Shown here piece by piece: positions 48,661 through 56,802 of a stretch of DNA of 64,000 nucleotides; position 1 is the stretch's first letter, and each line of letters begins with the position of its first letter. A model generated the notes under the pieces. It had not been told where the DNA came from and searched no databases. It was given only the letters and a program-made list of their open reading frames with translations. The DNA comes from an uncultured Acidimicrobiales bacterium. GTDB lineage: Bacteria; Actinomycetota; Acidimicrobiia; Acidimicrobiales; SHLQ01. The translations under genes and the position numbers were made by a program. The stretch spans positions 1 to 64,000 of the forward strand of contig CAKZVC010000001.1 in the NCBI GenBank assembly GCA_937922235.1, given 5' to 3'.

Positions 48661-49388
48661 CCGCTGAGCGCTCTTCCGGCGACGGCGGCGTGAGCTCGTC
48701 GAGCGACGAACTTCCGGCAGCCTTTCGCAAGGGCAGCTCGACCGAAGGCATCCTGCCGCTCGCCGGATACATCATTGGTCAACAGCTCGGTAACCGCCTG
48801 TTCGACGAGACCTGGGGCGCCCGGATAGCGATCGTAGCGATGACGCTCGCAGCCGGCTGGGCGGTCGTGCAGCGCAAGCGGCGAGGCCAGGACATTGGCT
48901 GGTGGATCCCATCGATTGCGATCTACCTGTTTCTACGCGGTATCGCTGGGCTGATCTGGGGCGAGGATGTCTTCTTGGCCATCGGCATCGCGCTCAAGGT
49001 GGGCCTGGGGCTCGCTGCGCTCGGGTCTGCGCTGATTGGTAAACCGGCTGCAGCACAGCTCGCTCCGCTGGTGATGCCCTTCAGTGATGACACAATGGCG
49101 CACCCGGCCTATCACCGCACGATGCGGAACCTGACGCTCGGCTATGCCGTGTATCAGCTGATCTCGGTTGGATTTGAGATCTGGTTGCTGGGCGAAACCT
49201 CGTCAGGCACTGGCTTCTTCCTCATCCGAACCGGCATTGGCTGGGTGGCGGCCTTCTTTGGCTTCTTCGCTGCGATGTACTACGTCGATCGTGGGTTGAA
49301 GAAGATCGACGGGTTCCCAGGCGTGATGGAGATCTTCGAAGAGATCGGACTCAAGCTCGAAGCCCAACGAGCCGCCGAAAAGGGCTAG
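48657..49388 (+). CDS. Six-helix membrane protein, VC0807/DUF3159-like
   Basis: The 243-residue protein starts at GTG in overlap with the HlyIII-like gene. It has about six membrane helices with a short charged loop (VQRKRRGQDIGWW). The pattern of helices resembles the uncharacterised DUF3159/VC0807 membrane families of actinobacteria; the match is by overall look only. The tail ends in an amphipathic helix (EIFEEIGLKLEAQRAAEKG). Function unknown; co-expression with HlyIII suggests membrane homeostasis. Confidence 0.6.
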   Translation: MTAERSSGDGGVSSSSDELPAAFRKGSSTEGILPLAGYIIGQQLGNRLFDETWGARIAIVAMTLAAGWAVVQRKRRGQDIGWWIPSIAIYLFLRGIAGLIWGEDVFLAIGIALKVGLGLAALGSALIGKPAAAQLAPLVMPFSDDTMAHPAYHRTMRNLTLGYAVYQLISVGFEIWLLGETSSGTGFFLIRTGIGWVAAFFGFFAAMYYVDRGLKKIDGFPGVMEIFEEIGLKLEAQRAAEKG

Positions 49389-49435
49389 CGGCAAACTCGG
49401 CGGACTGACGCCCCAAACATCGCTGCGAGAAACCA

Positions 49436-51085
49436 TTACCTTCCGGTGAGTTCCTCTAGCCACTGGTCGGCGACCTTGATGCGCTGTTCGAGCTGCTGGG
49501 TGGTGGCTTCGGTGATACGGAAGATGCCCGACCGGCGGTTGAGTTCGCCGTTCACGGCCCGGTGTTCCCAATTCAGAATCTGCGCAATGCTGCGGACGCG
49601 GTCGTTGTTGCGGTCGCGGAGCTCACGCTTGCCAACGAAGCGGCTGCGAATATCAGCGAGGGCATCGGGAACGCCCGATTCGACCGATGCACGGCCGGCG
49701 AGCGGCGGCGGAGGAGGTAGGTCGAACGGGTGGCCAACGAGGTCCCCTGCGCCCGAGTGAATGGGAGCTTCGTCGGGGTCGATGCCGTCGAGCCCAGTTG
49801 GGGCCTGTTCTTCGAGCACCGTCGACGACAGTGCGGTGAACAGCGACATCTGCTCTTCGGGGGTTGCGTCAAGCGCGGCGGGATCCTTCTCCATAGCCGG
49901 AGTTGGGCGCTTCTCGACCGAATGACGCCGTTGCATTGCAATCGTTGCGGCATGGCCACGAAGTCGATGATCGTCCGGGACGAAGAAATAGGCAGGCTGC
50001 GTCGTGAGCCCGGGAGTCCAACGGGCGATGCGCCCCACGGCTTGGCGAAAGAACAACGCTGTCGTCGTTGTCGTGGCGAACACGGCCACTCGAAGGCGGG
50101 GAACGTCGACTCCCTCGGAGATCATGCGGACGGCCACAATCCACTCGTCAGCAGAGGCCGCGAACGAGGCGATCTTGTCGGAGGCCTTGGGGTCATCGCT
50201 GAGCACCACCTCGGGCATTGAGCCGGTCAGCTTCGCAAGCTTCGCCGCGATCTCTCGGGCGTGCTCGTGGTCGATCGCAATGACGAGGCCACCAGCATTC
50301 TCGTGCGACGTTCGGATGCGGGTGAGGCGTTCGACAGCGCGTTCGAGGACGGTGGGAAGCCACTGGCCGTCGATGTCGAGTGCGGTGCGAAGACGGGCGC
50401 TCCAGTCAGATCGATCGAGCTCGTCGCGGAAGGTTGCTTCCTTCAGCGCACCGTTCGCGTCCATCCATTCCATATGCCCGTCGAACCGGGGGAAATAGAC
50501 CGGGCGCACAACGCCGCCCTCTTCGAGCGCCTCGCCGTAGCCGTATTCAAAGTCGGAGACAGCCTCTCCGTGGTCGCCCATCGTGTAGCGGACGAACGGG
50601 ATGGGGTTGTCGTCGGTGCGAAATGGGGTGCCCGATAGCAGGAGCCGCACTCCAGCTTCCTCGAAGGCGTGGTAGACGCCATCGCCCCATGAGTGGTCGC
50701 TCGCAGCGTGGTGGACCTCGTCGAGTACGACGATGCCGCCCTTGGCGACTTGGCGCAGGTGGTGGCGTGCAGACGCGGCCTGAGCGTACGTGACGACCGC
50801 TCCGTGCATATCGGCGGCAAGACCGTGGTCGGGTCGCCAGTCAGGCTCGAGGTGCAAGCCAAAGCGTGCTGCGGCTTCGGCCCACTGCTGTTTAAGGTGC
50901 GCGGTTGGCACGCACACAATGACCGGGCGAGGTATGCCGCCGAGCTCGTTGCGGATCGCTGCCAGAGCGAAGGTTGTCTTGCCAGCGCCGGGACACGCAA
51001 CGGCCATGAAGTCGGGAAGGGGACGGTCGGCAAAGGCAATGAGCGCATCTCGCTGCCAGCGTCGGAGGGTCACAGTCGTCGCCAT
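49436..51085 (-). CDS. Superfamily 2 DEAD/DEAH helicase
   Basis: The 549-residue protein has Walker A PGAGKTT at 32-38, motif II DEVHH at 123-127, motif III SGTPFRT, and motifs V and VI in RMISEGVDVPRLRVAVFAT and QAVGRIARW. A proline-rich linker (about 445-475, with a PPPPP run) separates it from a C-terminal helical domain. This is the ResIII/XPB-like architecture found as single genes in many actinobacteria, probably in DNA repair. A -10-like TAGCTT lies 9 nt before the ATG. No methylase or nuclease gene is adjacent. Confidence 0.88.
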   Translation of the reverse strand: MATTVTLRRWQRDALIAFADRPLPDFMAVACPGAGKTTFALAAIRNELGGIPRPVIVCVPTAHLKQQWAEAAARFGLHLEPDWRPDHGLAADMHGAVVTYAQAASARHHLRQVAKGGIVVLDEVHHAASDHSWGDGVYHAFEEAGVRLLLSGTPFRTDDNPIPFVRYTMGDHGEAVSDFEYGYGEALEEGGVVRPVYFPRFDGHMEWMDANGALKEATFRDELDRSDWSARLRTALDIDGQWLPTVLERAVERLTRIRTSHENAGGLVIAIDHEHAREIAAKLAKLTGSMPEVVLSDDPKASDKIASFAASADEWIVAVRMISEGVDVPRLRVAVFATTTTTALFFRQAVGRIARWTPGLTTQPAYFFVPDDHRLRGHAATIAMQRRHSVEKRPTPAMEKDPAALDATPEEQMSLFTALSSTVLEEQAPTGLDGIDPDEAPIHSGAGDLVGHPFDLPPPPPLAGRASVESGVPDALADIRSRFVGKRELRDRNNDRVRSIAQILNWEHRAVNGELNRRSGIFRITEATTQQLEQRIKVADQWLEELTGR

Positions 51086-51094
51086 CGGAGCGTC

Positions 51095-51104
51095 AAGCTA
51101 TCGT
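51095..51104. promoter_or_regulatory. Overlapping divergent -10 boxes, helicase and DUF952 genes
   Basis: Plus strand TATCGT (51099-51104) lies 6 nt before ATG 51111. Minus strand TAGCTT (51100-51095) lies 9 nt before ATG 51085. The two -10 boxes share two base pairs. Confidence 0.4.
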
Positions 51105-51110
51105 CGCCGC

Positions 51111-51461
51111 ATGCAAGAAACTCTGTTTCACATCATTGGTCACTCCGACTGGCAACGTGCCCAGGAACGTGGCAGTTACACACCGGCCGGTTTTGACGCG
51201 GAGGGCTTCATTCACCTCTCGCTGCGTGGTCAGATTTTGCGGCCGGCGAACCTGCTGTACGCCGGGCGAGATGATCTCTTGCTGCTCGTGATCGACCCGC
51301 GAAGGGTCGCAGCCGACGTCGTCTTTGAACCCGGATCACACGGCGAGACCGAGCACTTTCCGCACTTGTATGGCGAGCTCAACCTCGACGCAGTGACGTC
51401 GACGGTCGATTTTCCTTGTGGCGAGGACGGCTCGTTTGTCTTGCCGGCTGACTTGCCGTAG
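51111..51461 (+). CDS. DUF952 family protein
   Basis: The 116-residue protein matches DUF952 along its length: LFHIIGHSDWQRAQERGSY at the start, then GFIHLSLRGQILRPANLLY and HFPHLYGELNLDAV. It is a small soluble beta-rich domain of unknown function, sometimes fused to glutathione S-transferase-like partners in other species. Transcription appears leaderless. It is convergent with the DivIVA-domain gene. Confidence 0.85.
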   Translation: MQETLFHIIGHSDWQRAQERGSYTPAGFDAEGFIHLSLRGQILRPANLLYAGRDDLLLLVIDPRRVAADVVFEPGSHGETEHFPHLYGELNLDAVTSTVDFPCGEDGSFVLPADLP

Positions 51462-51470
51462 CCGTCGGCA

Positions 51471-52346
51471 CTAGCGGGACGAAATGACGGAGTCGTCGAT
51501 CTCGGTCAGGCGCAACTGATCGAGCGCGGTCTGGATGTTCGACCGGGCCTCTTCGAGGTTCTTGCGAGAGCTGCGCTCGGCCTCGATCAGGTTGTCGAAG
51601 GTCTCGCGAGCTTCGGACAACAACTGGTCGCTGCGTGACTGTGCTTCGGATTCGGCCTTTGCGATGATTTCGTCGGCCTGCTTCTTTGCGTCGGCGATCG
51701 TGACTTCTGCTTCGCTCGTCGCAGCTGCGAGTTTGTCGGCAGCGAGCTTGCGATCGGCTGCGGTTGCGGCAGCGGCTTCTTCGGCTTCGCGATCAGCGGT
51801 CTCACGACGTTCGGTGGCGTATTCGTCGGCGCTGGTGCGGGTCTTCGACGAGTAGGTTTCTGCTTCCTCTCGAACCTCGTTGGCACGTTCTTCCGTGCGC
51901 GCAATGAGCTCGCCAGCGGCCTGTTCGTGGGCGAGGCGATCAGCTTCGATATCGAGACGTACCTGATCGACCAGGGTGCGTGCTTCGACCTCGGCGTCGT
52001 TACGGATCTTGATCGAGCTCTCCTGCGCTTGACGCAGCATGAGTGAGATCTCGTTGCCGACTCGATCAAAGTCGTCGGCGCCCGATGATGGCACCGCTGC
52101 CGTCATTGGTTGCTCTTCGATCTTTGGCCCGTCGATGGCCGCAGGCGTTGTGACGATTTCGGCTTCGGCTACGTCGTCATCCACGACGTCAGCAACGATG
52201 ATCTCGTCCTGATTGCTCGACCATTGGTTGAACTTCTCGATCTCGGTCGCGACAACGTCGAGGTAGCGATGGACAGCAGCTTGGTCGTAGCCCTTCCGAA
52301 TGATGGGGAAGGTCTTGTTCCGTACTTCTTGTGGCTCAACTGCCAT
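51471..52346 (-). CDS. DivIVA-domain coiled-coil protein
   Basis: The 291-residue protein has a DivIVA-like N terminus (VRNKTFPIIRKGYDQAAVHR, then YLDVVATEIEKF) that in the family binds curved or anionic membrane, followed by an acidic linker and a coiled coil from about residue 90 to the end, rich in Ala, Glu and Arg heptads. It likely takes part in cell-pole or septum organisation as Wag31/SepIVA-type proteins do. GGAGATGACCCTGCC precedes the ATG. The ATG start is clear. Confidence 0.82.
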   Translation of the reverse strand: MAVEPQEVRNKTFPIIRKGYDQAAVHRYLDVVATEIEKFNQWSSNQDEIIVADVVDDDVAEAEIVTTPAAIDGPKIEEQPMTAAVPSSGADDFDRVGNEISLMLRQAQESSIKIRNDAEVEARTLVDQVRLDIEADRLAHEQAAGELIARTEERANEVREEAETYSSKTRTSADEYATERRETADREAEEAAAATAADRKLAADKLAAATSEAEVTIADAKKQADEIIAKAESEAQSRSDQLLSEARETFDNLIEAERSSRKNLEEARSNIQTALDQLRLTEIDDSVISSR

Positions 52347-52496
52347 GGCAGGGTCATCTCCTTGCGGCTTGCACTAGTGCAAATCGGTCCGCCGACAACG
52401 ATGTTTTAGCGTTCTATCGTTGGTTTTGTTGTGTTGGCCTCACCGTGGTCACGCACCGCGACGGGGAAAGGGCAGATTCTTGCAGGTCGTGGACGA

Positions 52497-53255
52497 TTAG
52501 TCGCTGACCGACTCGATTGGTGGTACCGCCTGGATGATTTCGAGGCTGCTGTTGAGTAGCTCGACGTTCGGGACGAGGGTGATCGTGCGAGCGGTGGTGA
52601 TCTGTGTTGAGGTTGAACCGATTGCGCTGATCTCTCCCTCAGCAGCACCAACCCTGACCGTGTCGCCAACGGTGAGCTCTCGACGCAATGCCCGGCCGGC
52701 TGCGATTTGGGTGGCGACTGGTCGGCCGCCGAGGCCGGCGAGCAACGCGATCGAGAGCCCGATCGTGAAGAAGATCGACGCGACGGCGACGAGCACGATC
52801 GTGGTATCGACACCCAGTTGGTTTGCCGCAATAACGATGGCGAACCCCATCACGAGCGCCTTGATCACCATCGGCACCCGATCTCGCAGGCTCTGCGAGA
52901 CGTGGCCAAGGCTTCGCTCGGCACCCGTCTGGAGCACTGCGGCAACGATGTTGCCGATGATCAAGACGATGGCCGCCGACAACACCTTTGGGAGGAAGGT
53001 GACAACGTCCTGGCTCAGCTGGGTTAGGGCAGCTTCGTTGATCATCCCGAGCGCCACGACGAGCGCAGCGATCAAGATGAGCGAAAAGACGAGGGTGGCA
53101 ATAGCTCCAGCGGACGCCTGAATTGCTTCCGGGCGACGGTCGCCCGACGTAAGCCGTCGTGCAGCAGCAGCGGCGAGACTGCCGACAACAAAGCCGACGG
53201 CGATCACGATCAGTGCCGGTATCGCATTTTCACTTGCCTGCGCAACGATGAACAC
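52497..53255 (-). CDS. TM-helix (mechanosensitive channel-like) membrane protein A
   Basis: The 252-residue protein has four to five membrane helices with the conserved TM_helix repeats (LPKVLSAAIVLIIGNIVAA and a second copy IVLVAVASIFFTIGLSIAL) seen in small MscS-like proteins. A C-terminal beta-rich domain (VGDTVRVGAAEGEISAIGST) matches the MscS SMR-like beta domain. It lies 84 nt after the anti-sigma gene on the same strand and may be a target of the ECF system. Channel activity is inferred from similarity. Confidence 0.75.
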   Translation of the reverse strand: MFIVAQASENAIPALIVIAVGFVVGSLAAAAARRLTSGDRRPEAIQASAGAIATLVFSLILIAALVVALGMINEAALTQLSQDVVTFLPKVLSAAIVLIIGNIVAAVLQTGAERSLGHVSQSLRDRVPMVIKALVMGFAIVIAANQLGVDTTIVLVAVASIFFTIGLSIALLAGLGGRPVATQIAAGRALRRELTVGDTVRVGAAEGEISAIGSTSTQITTARTITLVPNVELLNSSLEIIQAVPPIESVSD

Positions 53256-53339
53256 GGGTCCCTCCGGTTGGGAGTTTCCACTCCCGACCGAAAGACGATA
53301 CGGCGTTCCGAGCGATTCGACTAATTGAGGTGGTTGGCG

Positions 53340-53687
53340 CTACTCGCTGTCGAGGAAGATGCGGCCGGCTTCGAGCGGCACACCGAGGAGCGAACCGAAC
53401 AGGTCGGCATCGCTACGGTCTTGGAGCCGCTTCGTGATTCGTTCGCTAATTCGCTCGTGGAGATCCTCGGGCGGCTGGAGCAACGTGAGCAGGGCGGGGC
53501 GCAACTCAGCGCTGATCGCCTCGACGTTGTCGAGGTTGCCCGCTGTTGGGAGCGTGGTGTCGAGCTCGCCGAGGCGGCTCGCACACTTCTCGCATGAATC
53601 GATGTGCTCATCGAGGTGGTCGTGATCACCGTTGAGCCACGATGCGAGTTGTTGACGGTTGGGGTGTCTAGCCATCACGGTCGCCAT
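53340..53687 (-). CDS. Zinc-finger anti-sigma factor
   Basis: The 115-residue protein has the ZAS signature His28-x3-Cys32-x2-Cys35 (HIDSCEKC), the zinc-binding motif of anti-sigma factors that hold ECF sigma factors. It has no membrane helix, so it is a cytoplasmic sensor, perhaps redox-responsive. The overlap with the sigma gene (13 nt; the internal ATG at 53675 makes a TGATG overlap and is an alternative start) indicates coupled synthesis. Confidence 0.85.
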   Translation of the reverse strand: MATVMARHPNRQQLASWLNGDHDHLDEHIDSCEKCASRLGELDTTLPTAGNLDNVEAISAELRPALLTLLQPPEDLHERISERITKRLQDRSDADLFGSLLGVPLEAGRIFLDSE

Positions 53688-54214
53688 TCGTCGAGTGCGG
53701 CGGCAAGGACACGGCGGCTCCGCAACAAGCGTGTCTTTACCGTTGGAAGAGGAACATCGAGCATCTGTGAGATCTCGTCGTAGCTGAAGCCCTCGATCTC
53801 GCGAAGGACAACGATCGAGCGTGACAGCTCGTCGAGCTGGTTGAGTGCGTCTTCGAATGCGTCGATCGACATTCGGCCCTCAACTTGTGATTCGGTGGTT
53901 GATCTTGTCTCCACCTCGGGAAGTAGATCGGGGTCCCGAAGCTCTTCACGGCGTTTTCGCAATGTTGAGATCGCCGTGTTGTGGGTGATGCGCAGAACCC
54001 ACGAGCGCAGCGATGAGTCGCCGCGAAAGGTTGGAAGTGCTTTCCACGCCTTGAGGATTGCATCTTGCGCCACGTCTTCGGCGAGCGAGGCGTCTCGGAC
54101 GACCGAGTAGGCCACGCGATAGACCGCATCGAGGTGCTCACGGACGAGCTCGTCGAGTAGCTCGGCAGGCGAGCGTTCCTCGGGAGCCTCCGGCGATGAG
54201 GTTGGCGCAGACAT
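53675..54214 (-). CDS. ECF sigma factor (SigH/RpoE-like)
   Basis: From ATG 54214 the sigma factor has 179 residues; GGAGAGG lies 6 nt upstream. Region 2 is LLDELVREHLDAVYRVAYSV through ILKAWKALPTFRGDSSLRSW, region 4 is YDEISQMLDVPLPTVKTRLL. The pair with a ZAS anti-sigma factor is the typical stress-response module that directs RNA polymerase to a small regulon. The frame is open upstream to 54415, but the sigma fold starts at this methionine. Confidence 0.92.
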   Translation of the reverse strand: MSAPTSSPEAPEERSPAELLDELVREHLDAVYRVAYSVVRDASLAEDVAQDAILKAWKALPTFRGDSSLRSWVLRITHNTAISTLRKRREELRDPDLLPEVETRSTTESQVEGRMSIDAFEDALNQLDELSRSIVVLREIEGFSYDEISQMLDVPLPTVKTRLLRSRRVLAAALDEWRP

Positions 54215-54565
54215 AGACCTCTCCACGGTAGTGCCGTCAACCGTGTCCGAAGGAATCGGTCGACTGGTGATCCCGAGCTCCCCGGACATAGGGAACAACG
54301 TGTCGGCGACGCGTTGTAGAGAACGGTCAAAAAATCCTGAAACGGATTCGACAGGGATGGCGGTCACGGTCATGGTTCTACTGACGCCACCAATGGTTGA
54401 TTTGTCGCGGATCAATTTTCGTGCTTTGGAAGAAGTAAGGCCTCGCGATCATCGTGCTGATAGCCGGGCGGGGCAGCTTCGACAAGAACGAAAGAATTCC
54501 GCGACTTCGCGGGCCGGTCTTGCGTCAGACCAGACAGAAACACCTTTATCAGGGGAAACAAACAC
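54215..54565. other. Divergent region between sigma and TM-helix genes
   Basis: No gene is supported in this 351-nt gap. Small stems are seen: CCGCG-ACTT-CGCGG around 54497-54510 and GGTCT/AGACC near 54515-54530. AGGGGAAAC at 54553-54561 serves as ribosome-binding site of the plus-strand gene. It must contain both promoters; no ECF-type -35 GGAAC/-10 CGTC pair was found by eye. Confidence 0.4.
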
Positions 54566-55243
54566 ATGATTGATGACATTCAAAAAGGCTTTACCGACAT
54601 GATCGGTGACATCTTGGAGTTCGCTCCGAAACTGATCGGTGCGCTGCTCTTGCTGCTCGTCGGTAAGTTCGTTGCCAACTTCATCAAGGGCTTGGCACAC
54701 AAACTCTTGAACGCTCTCAAGTTCGACCAAGCGGTCGACAAGAGCGGACTCGGTGCTCACGTTGAGCGTGCTGGCTTTGCAGACTCCGGTCTTCTTCTTG
54801 CCAAGATCGTCGGCTGGATGATCATGCTGATCTTCGTACAGCTCGCTGTACGTACGCTCGGCATCGACTCCATCGAAGAGCTCATCACGAACTTCGTTTC
54901 GTGGATCCCGAACGTGATCATTGCGATCATCCTCATCGTCATCACCGGCGCAGTTGCGAACTTCGTTCGTGGACTCCTCACCGACGTGCTCGACGACGTA
55001 ACGATGGGCGACCTTGTCCTCAAGGTCATCGTCGCAGCGATCTGGATCATCGGTGGCATGATGGCTATCGACCAGCTCGGCTTCGGTCGCAACATCATCG
55101 ACCAGCTCTGGACCGCACTGACCTCTGGCCTCGCAGCCATCCTGGTCATCAAGTTCGGCATCGGCGGCATCTGGGCTGCACGTGACCGCTTCTGGCCAAA
55201 GGTCTACGACGCAATCGACGCAGACTCTGCCAAGAAGGCCTAA
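54566..55243 (+). CDS. TM-helix (mechanosensitive channel-like) membrane protein B
   Basis: The 225-residue protein has about five membrane helices with TM_helix repeats (FAPKLIGALLLLLVGKFVA and VSWIPNVIIAIILIVITGAV), as in small MscS-like proteins, and lacks the C-terminal beta domain of paralogue A. Codon use favours GCA and CTC-rich high-expression codons. A classic terminator follows. It faces away from the sigma/anti-sigma pair across a 351-nt region, so the two TM-helix genes flank the sigma module. Confidence 0.75.
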   Translation: MIDDIQKGFTDMIGDILEFAPKLIGALLLLLVGKFVANFIKGLAHKLLNALKFDQAVDKSGLGAHVERAGFADSGLLLAKIVGWMIMLIFVQLAVRTLGIDSIEELITNFVSWIPNVIIAIILIVITGAVANFVRGLLTDVLDDVTMGDLVLKVIVAAIWIIGGMMAIDQLGFGRNIIDQLWTALTSGLAAILVIKFGIGGIWAARDRFWPKVYDAIDADSAKKA

Positions 55244-55296
55244 GTACTAGCCAGTACTCGTTTCGGTCAACGGCGATCGAAACACACTGACTGACG

Positions 55297-55335
55297 AACG
55301 ACCCCGGACCTCGGTCCGGGGTCGTTTGTGTTTTT
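55297..55335 (+). terminator. Rho-independent terminator of TM-helix gene B
   Basis: AACGACCCCGGAC (55297-55309) pairs perfectly with 55314-55326 around a CTCG loop, followed by TTTGTGTTTTT. It lies 54 nt after the stop codon. Confidence 0.92.
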
Positions 55336-55336
55336 C

Positions 55337-55373
55337 TGCCCCAAAACCGACCTGTCAGGTCTGAAACGGGGCA
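55337..55373. repeat. Cruciform-like inverted repeat
   Basis: TGCCCC (55337-55342) pairs with GGGGCA (55368-55373), and inside lies the palindrome GACCTG-T-CAGGTC (55349-55361). It immediately follows the terminator and precedes the direct repeats at 55387. Confidence 0.5.
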
Positions 55374-55386
55374 GAGATCTCACCGA

Positions 55387-55457
55387 TGGGGACAGGCCCC
55401 TTTATGTCGGGGGATGGTCTGAACCGACGCGCTGGGGACAGGCCCCGTTATGTCGGG
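55387..55457. repeat. Two 25-nt direct repeats with GGGGACAGGCCCC core
   Basis: TGGGGACAGGCCCC followed by an 11-nt TTTATGTCGGG / GTTATGTCGGG tail occurs at 55387-55411 and 55433-55457, differing at one base, with a 46-nt period. The second copy ends one base before the PIG-L stop codon. Such self-complementary GGGGACA units are typical of dispersed REP-like repeats. Confidence 0.75.
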
Positions 55458-56204
55458 TTAGAGGTCGGTGATGGCGTGGAACGCTTCGCCGAACTCGAAT
55501 GGCTGGCCTTCGGCCATGGTCCGCATCTGGTCGAGCTCGCGGGCGTGGAACGCTGCGGTCTCGTCGCTTGGGTTGTCGGTGATGACCATGGTCGTCTCGA
55601 ACTGGCTCTCGTGGGCGAGCAGCGACGCGACCTTCGGCTCGGTGAACCCGGTGACGTCTTCGACGTGGTTCGGTTCTTCGCTCTCGAACAGCAGGAGCGC
55701 ATCAGGGCGATGCCGTTCGAGGCCATGCTCGGGGAAAAAGAAGGGATCACGCGCAGCAACGATTCCTTCAACGGCCAGAAAGCCCGCATTGCGGTGATCC
55801 GGGTGAAGGCGCCAACGCTTCCAGGGGTCGTGCCCAAAGACGACGTCGGGCTGGGTCATACGAATGATCCGGGCCACTTCGCCTCGCATATCGAGGTCGG
55901 CGGTGAGCTCGCCATCAACGGCACCAAGAAAGAAGACCTCACCGGTTGCACCGAGGCGCCGCGCCGCCTCACGCTGCTCCTCTTGGCGAATGCCCACGAG
56001 GGCAACGGTGTCGGCATTGGCATCCCACGTACCTTTCGAACCGTCGGTGCAGATCAGGTGGTTGACAACGCAACCCTCCGCAGCCCACTTGGCGAGGGTG
56101 CCGCCGCACTCGAACTCGATGTCGTCGGGGTGCGCCGCAATGGCCAACGCCCGCTTTGGGGTCGGGAGGTTCGTCGTGACGGCATTCGTGGACACTGGGT
56201 TCAT
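55458..56204 (-). CDS. PIG-L family deacetylase
   Basis: From ATG 56204 the product has 248 residues. The zinc-binding AHPDDIEFECGGTLAKW (residues 24-40, AHPDD) and the later HPDHRNAG are the PIG-L/LmbE signatures of N-acetylglucosaminyl or related de-N-acetylases such as mycothiol-pathway MshB. Substrate is not decided; no mshA or mshC is adjacent. Its start overlaps the cofC stop (ATGA). The frame runs on to 56366 but that is inside cofC. Confidence 0.85.
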   Translation of the reverse strand: MNPVSTNAVTTNLPTPKRALAIAAHPDDIEFECGGTLAKWAAEGCVVNHLICTDGSKGTWDANADTVALVGIRQEEQREAARRLGATGEVFFLGAVDGELTADLDMRGEVARIIRMTQPDVVFGHDPWKRWRLHPDHRNAGFLAVEGIVAARDPFFFPEHGLERHRPDALLLFESEEPNHVEDVTGFTEPKVASLLAHESQFETTMVITDNPSDETAAFHARELDQMRTMAEGQPFEFGEAFHAITDL

Positions 56205-56779
56205 TGCAACTCCGGAGGAAGGTCGTCTGGGTGATCTACGTCCCACGCTAAGTCGGGGGCACTGACGATGTGTGGTTCGATGCCAAGGTCTCGGGCGATT
56301 TGCAGGTGGTTCGCAAAAGACCCCGGCCCATACGCAAAGGTGAACTCGATCTGCGTGTCGAGGCACATCACGTTCGTGCCATCGCCGTGACGGTCGGGCA
56401 CGATTGCCACCTGCGCCTTGGGGTCTGACGTCAGCAGCACTCGGAGGTCCTTCGACCGAGGCAGGTCGGCATGTGCAACGATCACCTTCGAATAACCCGC
56501 GTCACGGGCATGATCTCGACCGAAGGTCACGGCTTCGTTGAGCCCAGGGATCGGTGGCCGAAGTGGGGTGGCGCCACGAGCGAGAGCCCACTCGGCGACC
56601 GCGTCATCGTCGTGGATGATGAACACATCGAGCTCGTGGGCTGCTGAAACGACCGTCTCGGCCATCGATTCGATCAGCGCTGCCCGTCCGTCTTCGTCGA
56701 TTGCGTCGGACAGGCGAAGCTTGCCCCGACGCAGCGAGCGCAGCGGGATCAGAACTGCTGCCAAGTGCGGAACGGCCAT
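56201..56779 (-). CDS. cofC: Phosphoenolpyruvate/2-phospholactate guanylyltransferase of F420 synthesis
   Basis: The 192-residue protein matches CofC/FbiD: LIPLRSLRRGKLRLSDAID at the nucleotide-binding N terminus, IHDDDAVAEWALARGA, PGLNEAVTFGRDHARDAG, HADLPRSKDL and PDRHGDGTNVMCL. It activates 2-phospholactate or phosphoenolpyruvate with GTP to make the precursor of coenzyme F420. Its -10 box TAGACT lies 6 nt before the ATG and overlaps that of the divergent orphan gene. It is co-transcribed with the PIG-L gene. Confidence 0.88.
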   Translation of the reverse strand: MAVPHLAAVLIPLRSLRRGKLRLSDAIDEDGRAALIESMAETVVSAAHELDVFIIHDDDAVAEWALARGATPLRPPIPGLNEAVTFGRDHARDAGYSKVIVAHADLPRSKDLRVLLTSDPKAQVAIVPDRHGDGTNVMCLDTQIEFTFAYGPGSFANHLQIARDLGIEPHIVSAPDLAWDVDHPDDLPPELQ

Positions 56780-56785
56780 TGCAGA

Positions 56786-56795
56786 AGTCTAGGGT
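56786..56795. promoter_or_regulatory. Overlapping divergent -10 boxes between cofC and the orphan gene
   Basis: On the plus strand TAGGGT (56790-56795) ends 7 nt before ATG 56803. On the minus strand TAGACT (56791-56786) ends 6 nt before ATG 56779. The two boxes overlap by two base pairs (56790-56791), so both transcripts would start at their own start codons. Confidence 0.5.
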
Positions 56796-56802
56796 TTGAC
56801 CA

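Noticed and set aside
49436-51085. Restriction-modification or other defence role for the SF2 helicase
   Set aside because: No methyltransferase, specificity or nuclease gene is nearby; single helicases of this architecture are common outside defence.
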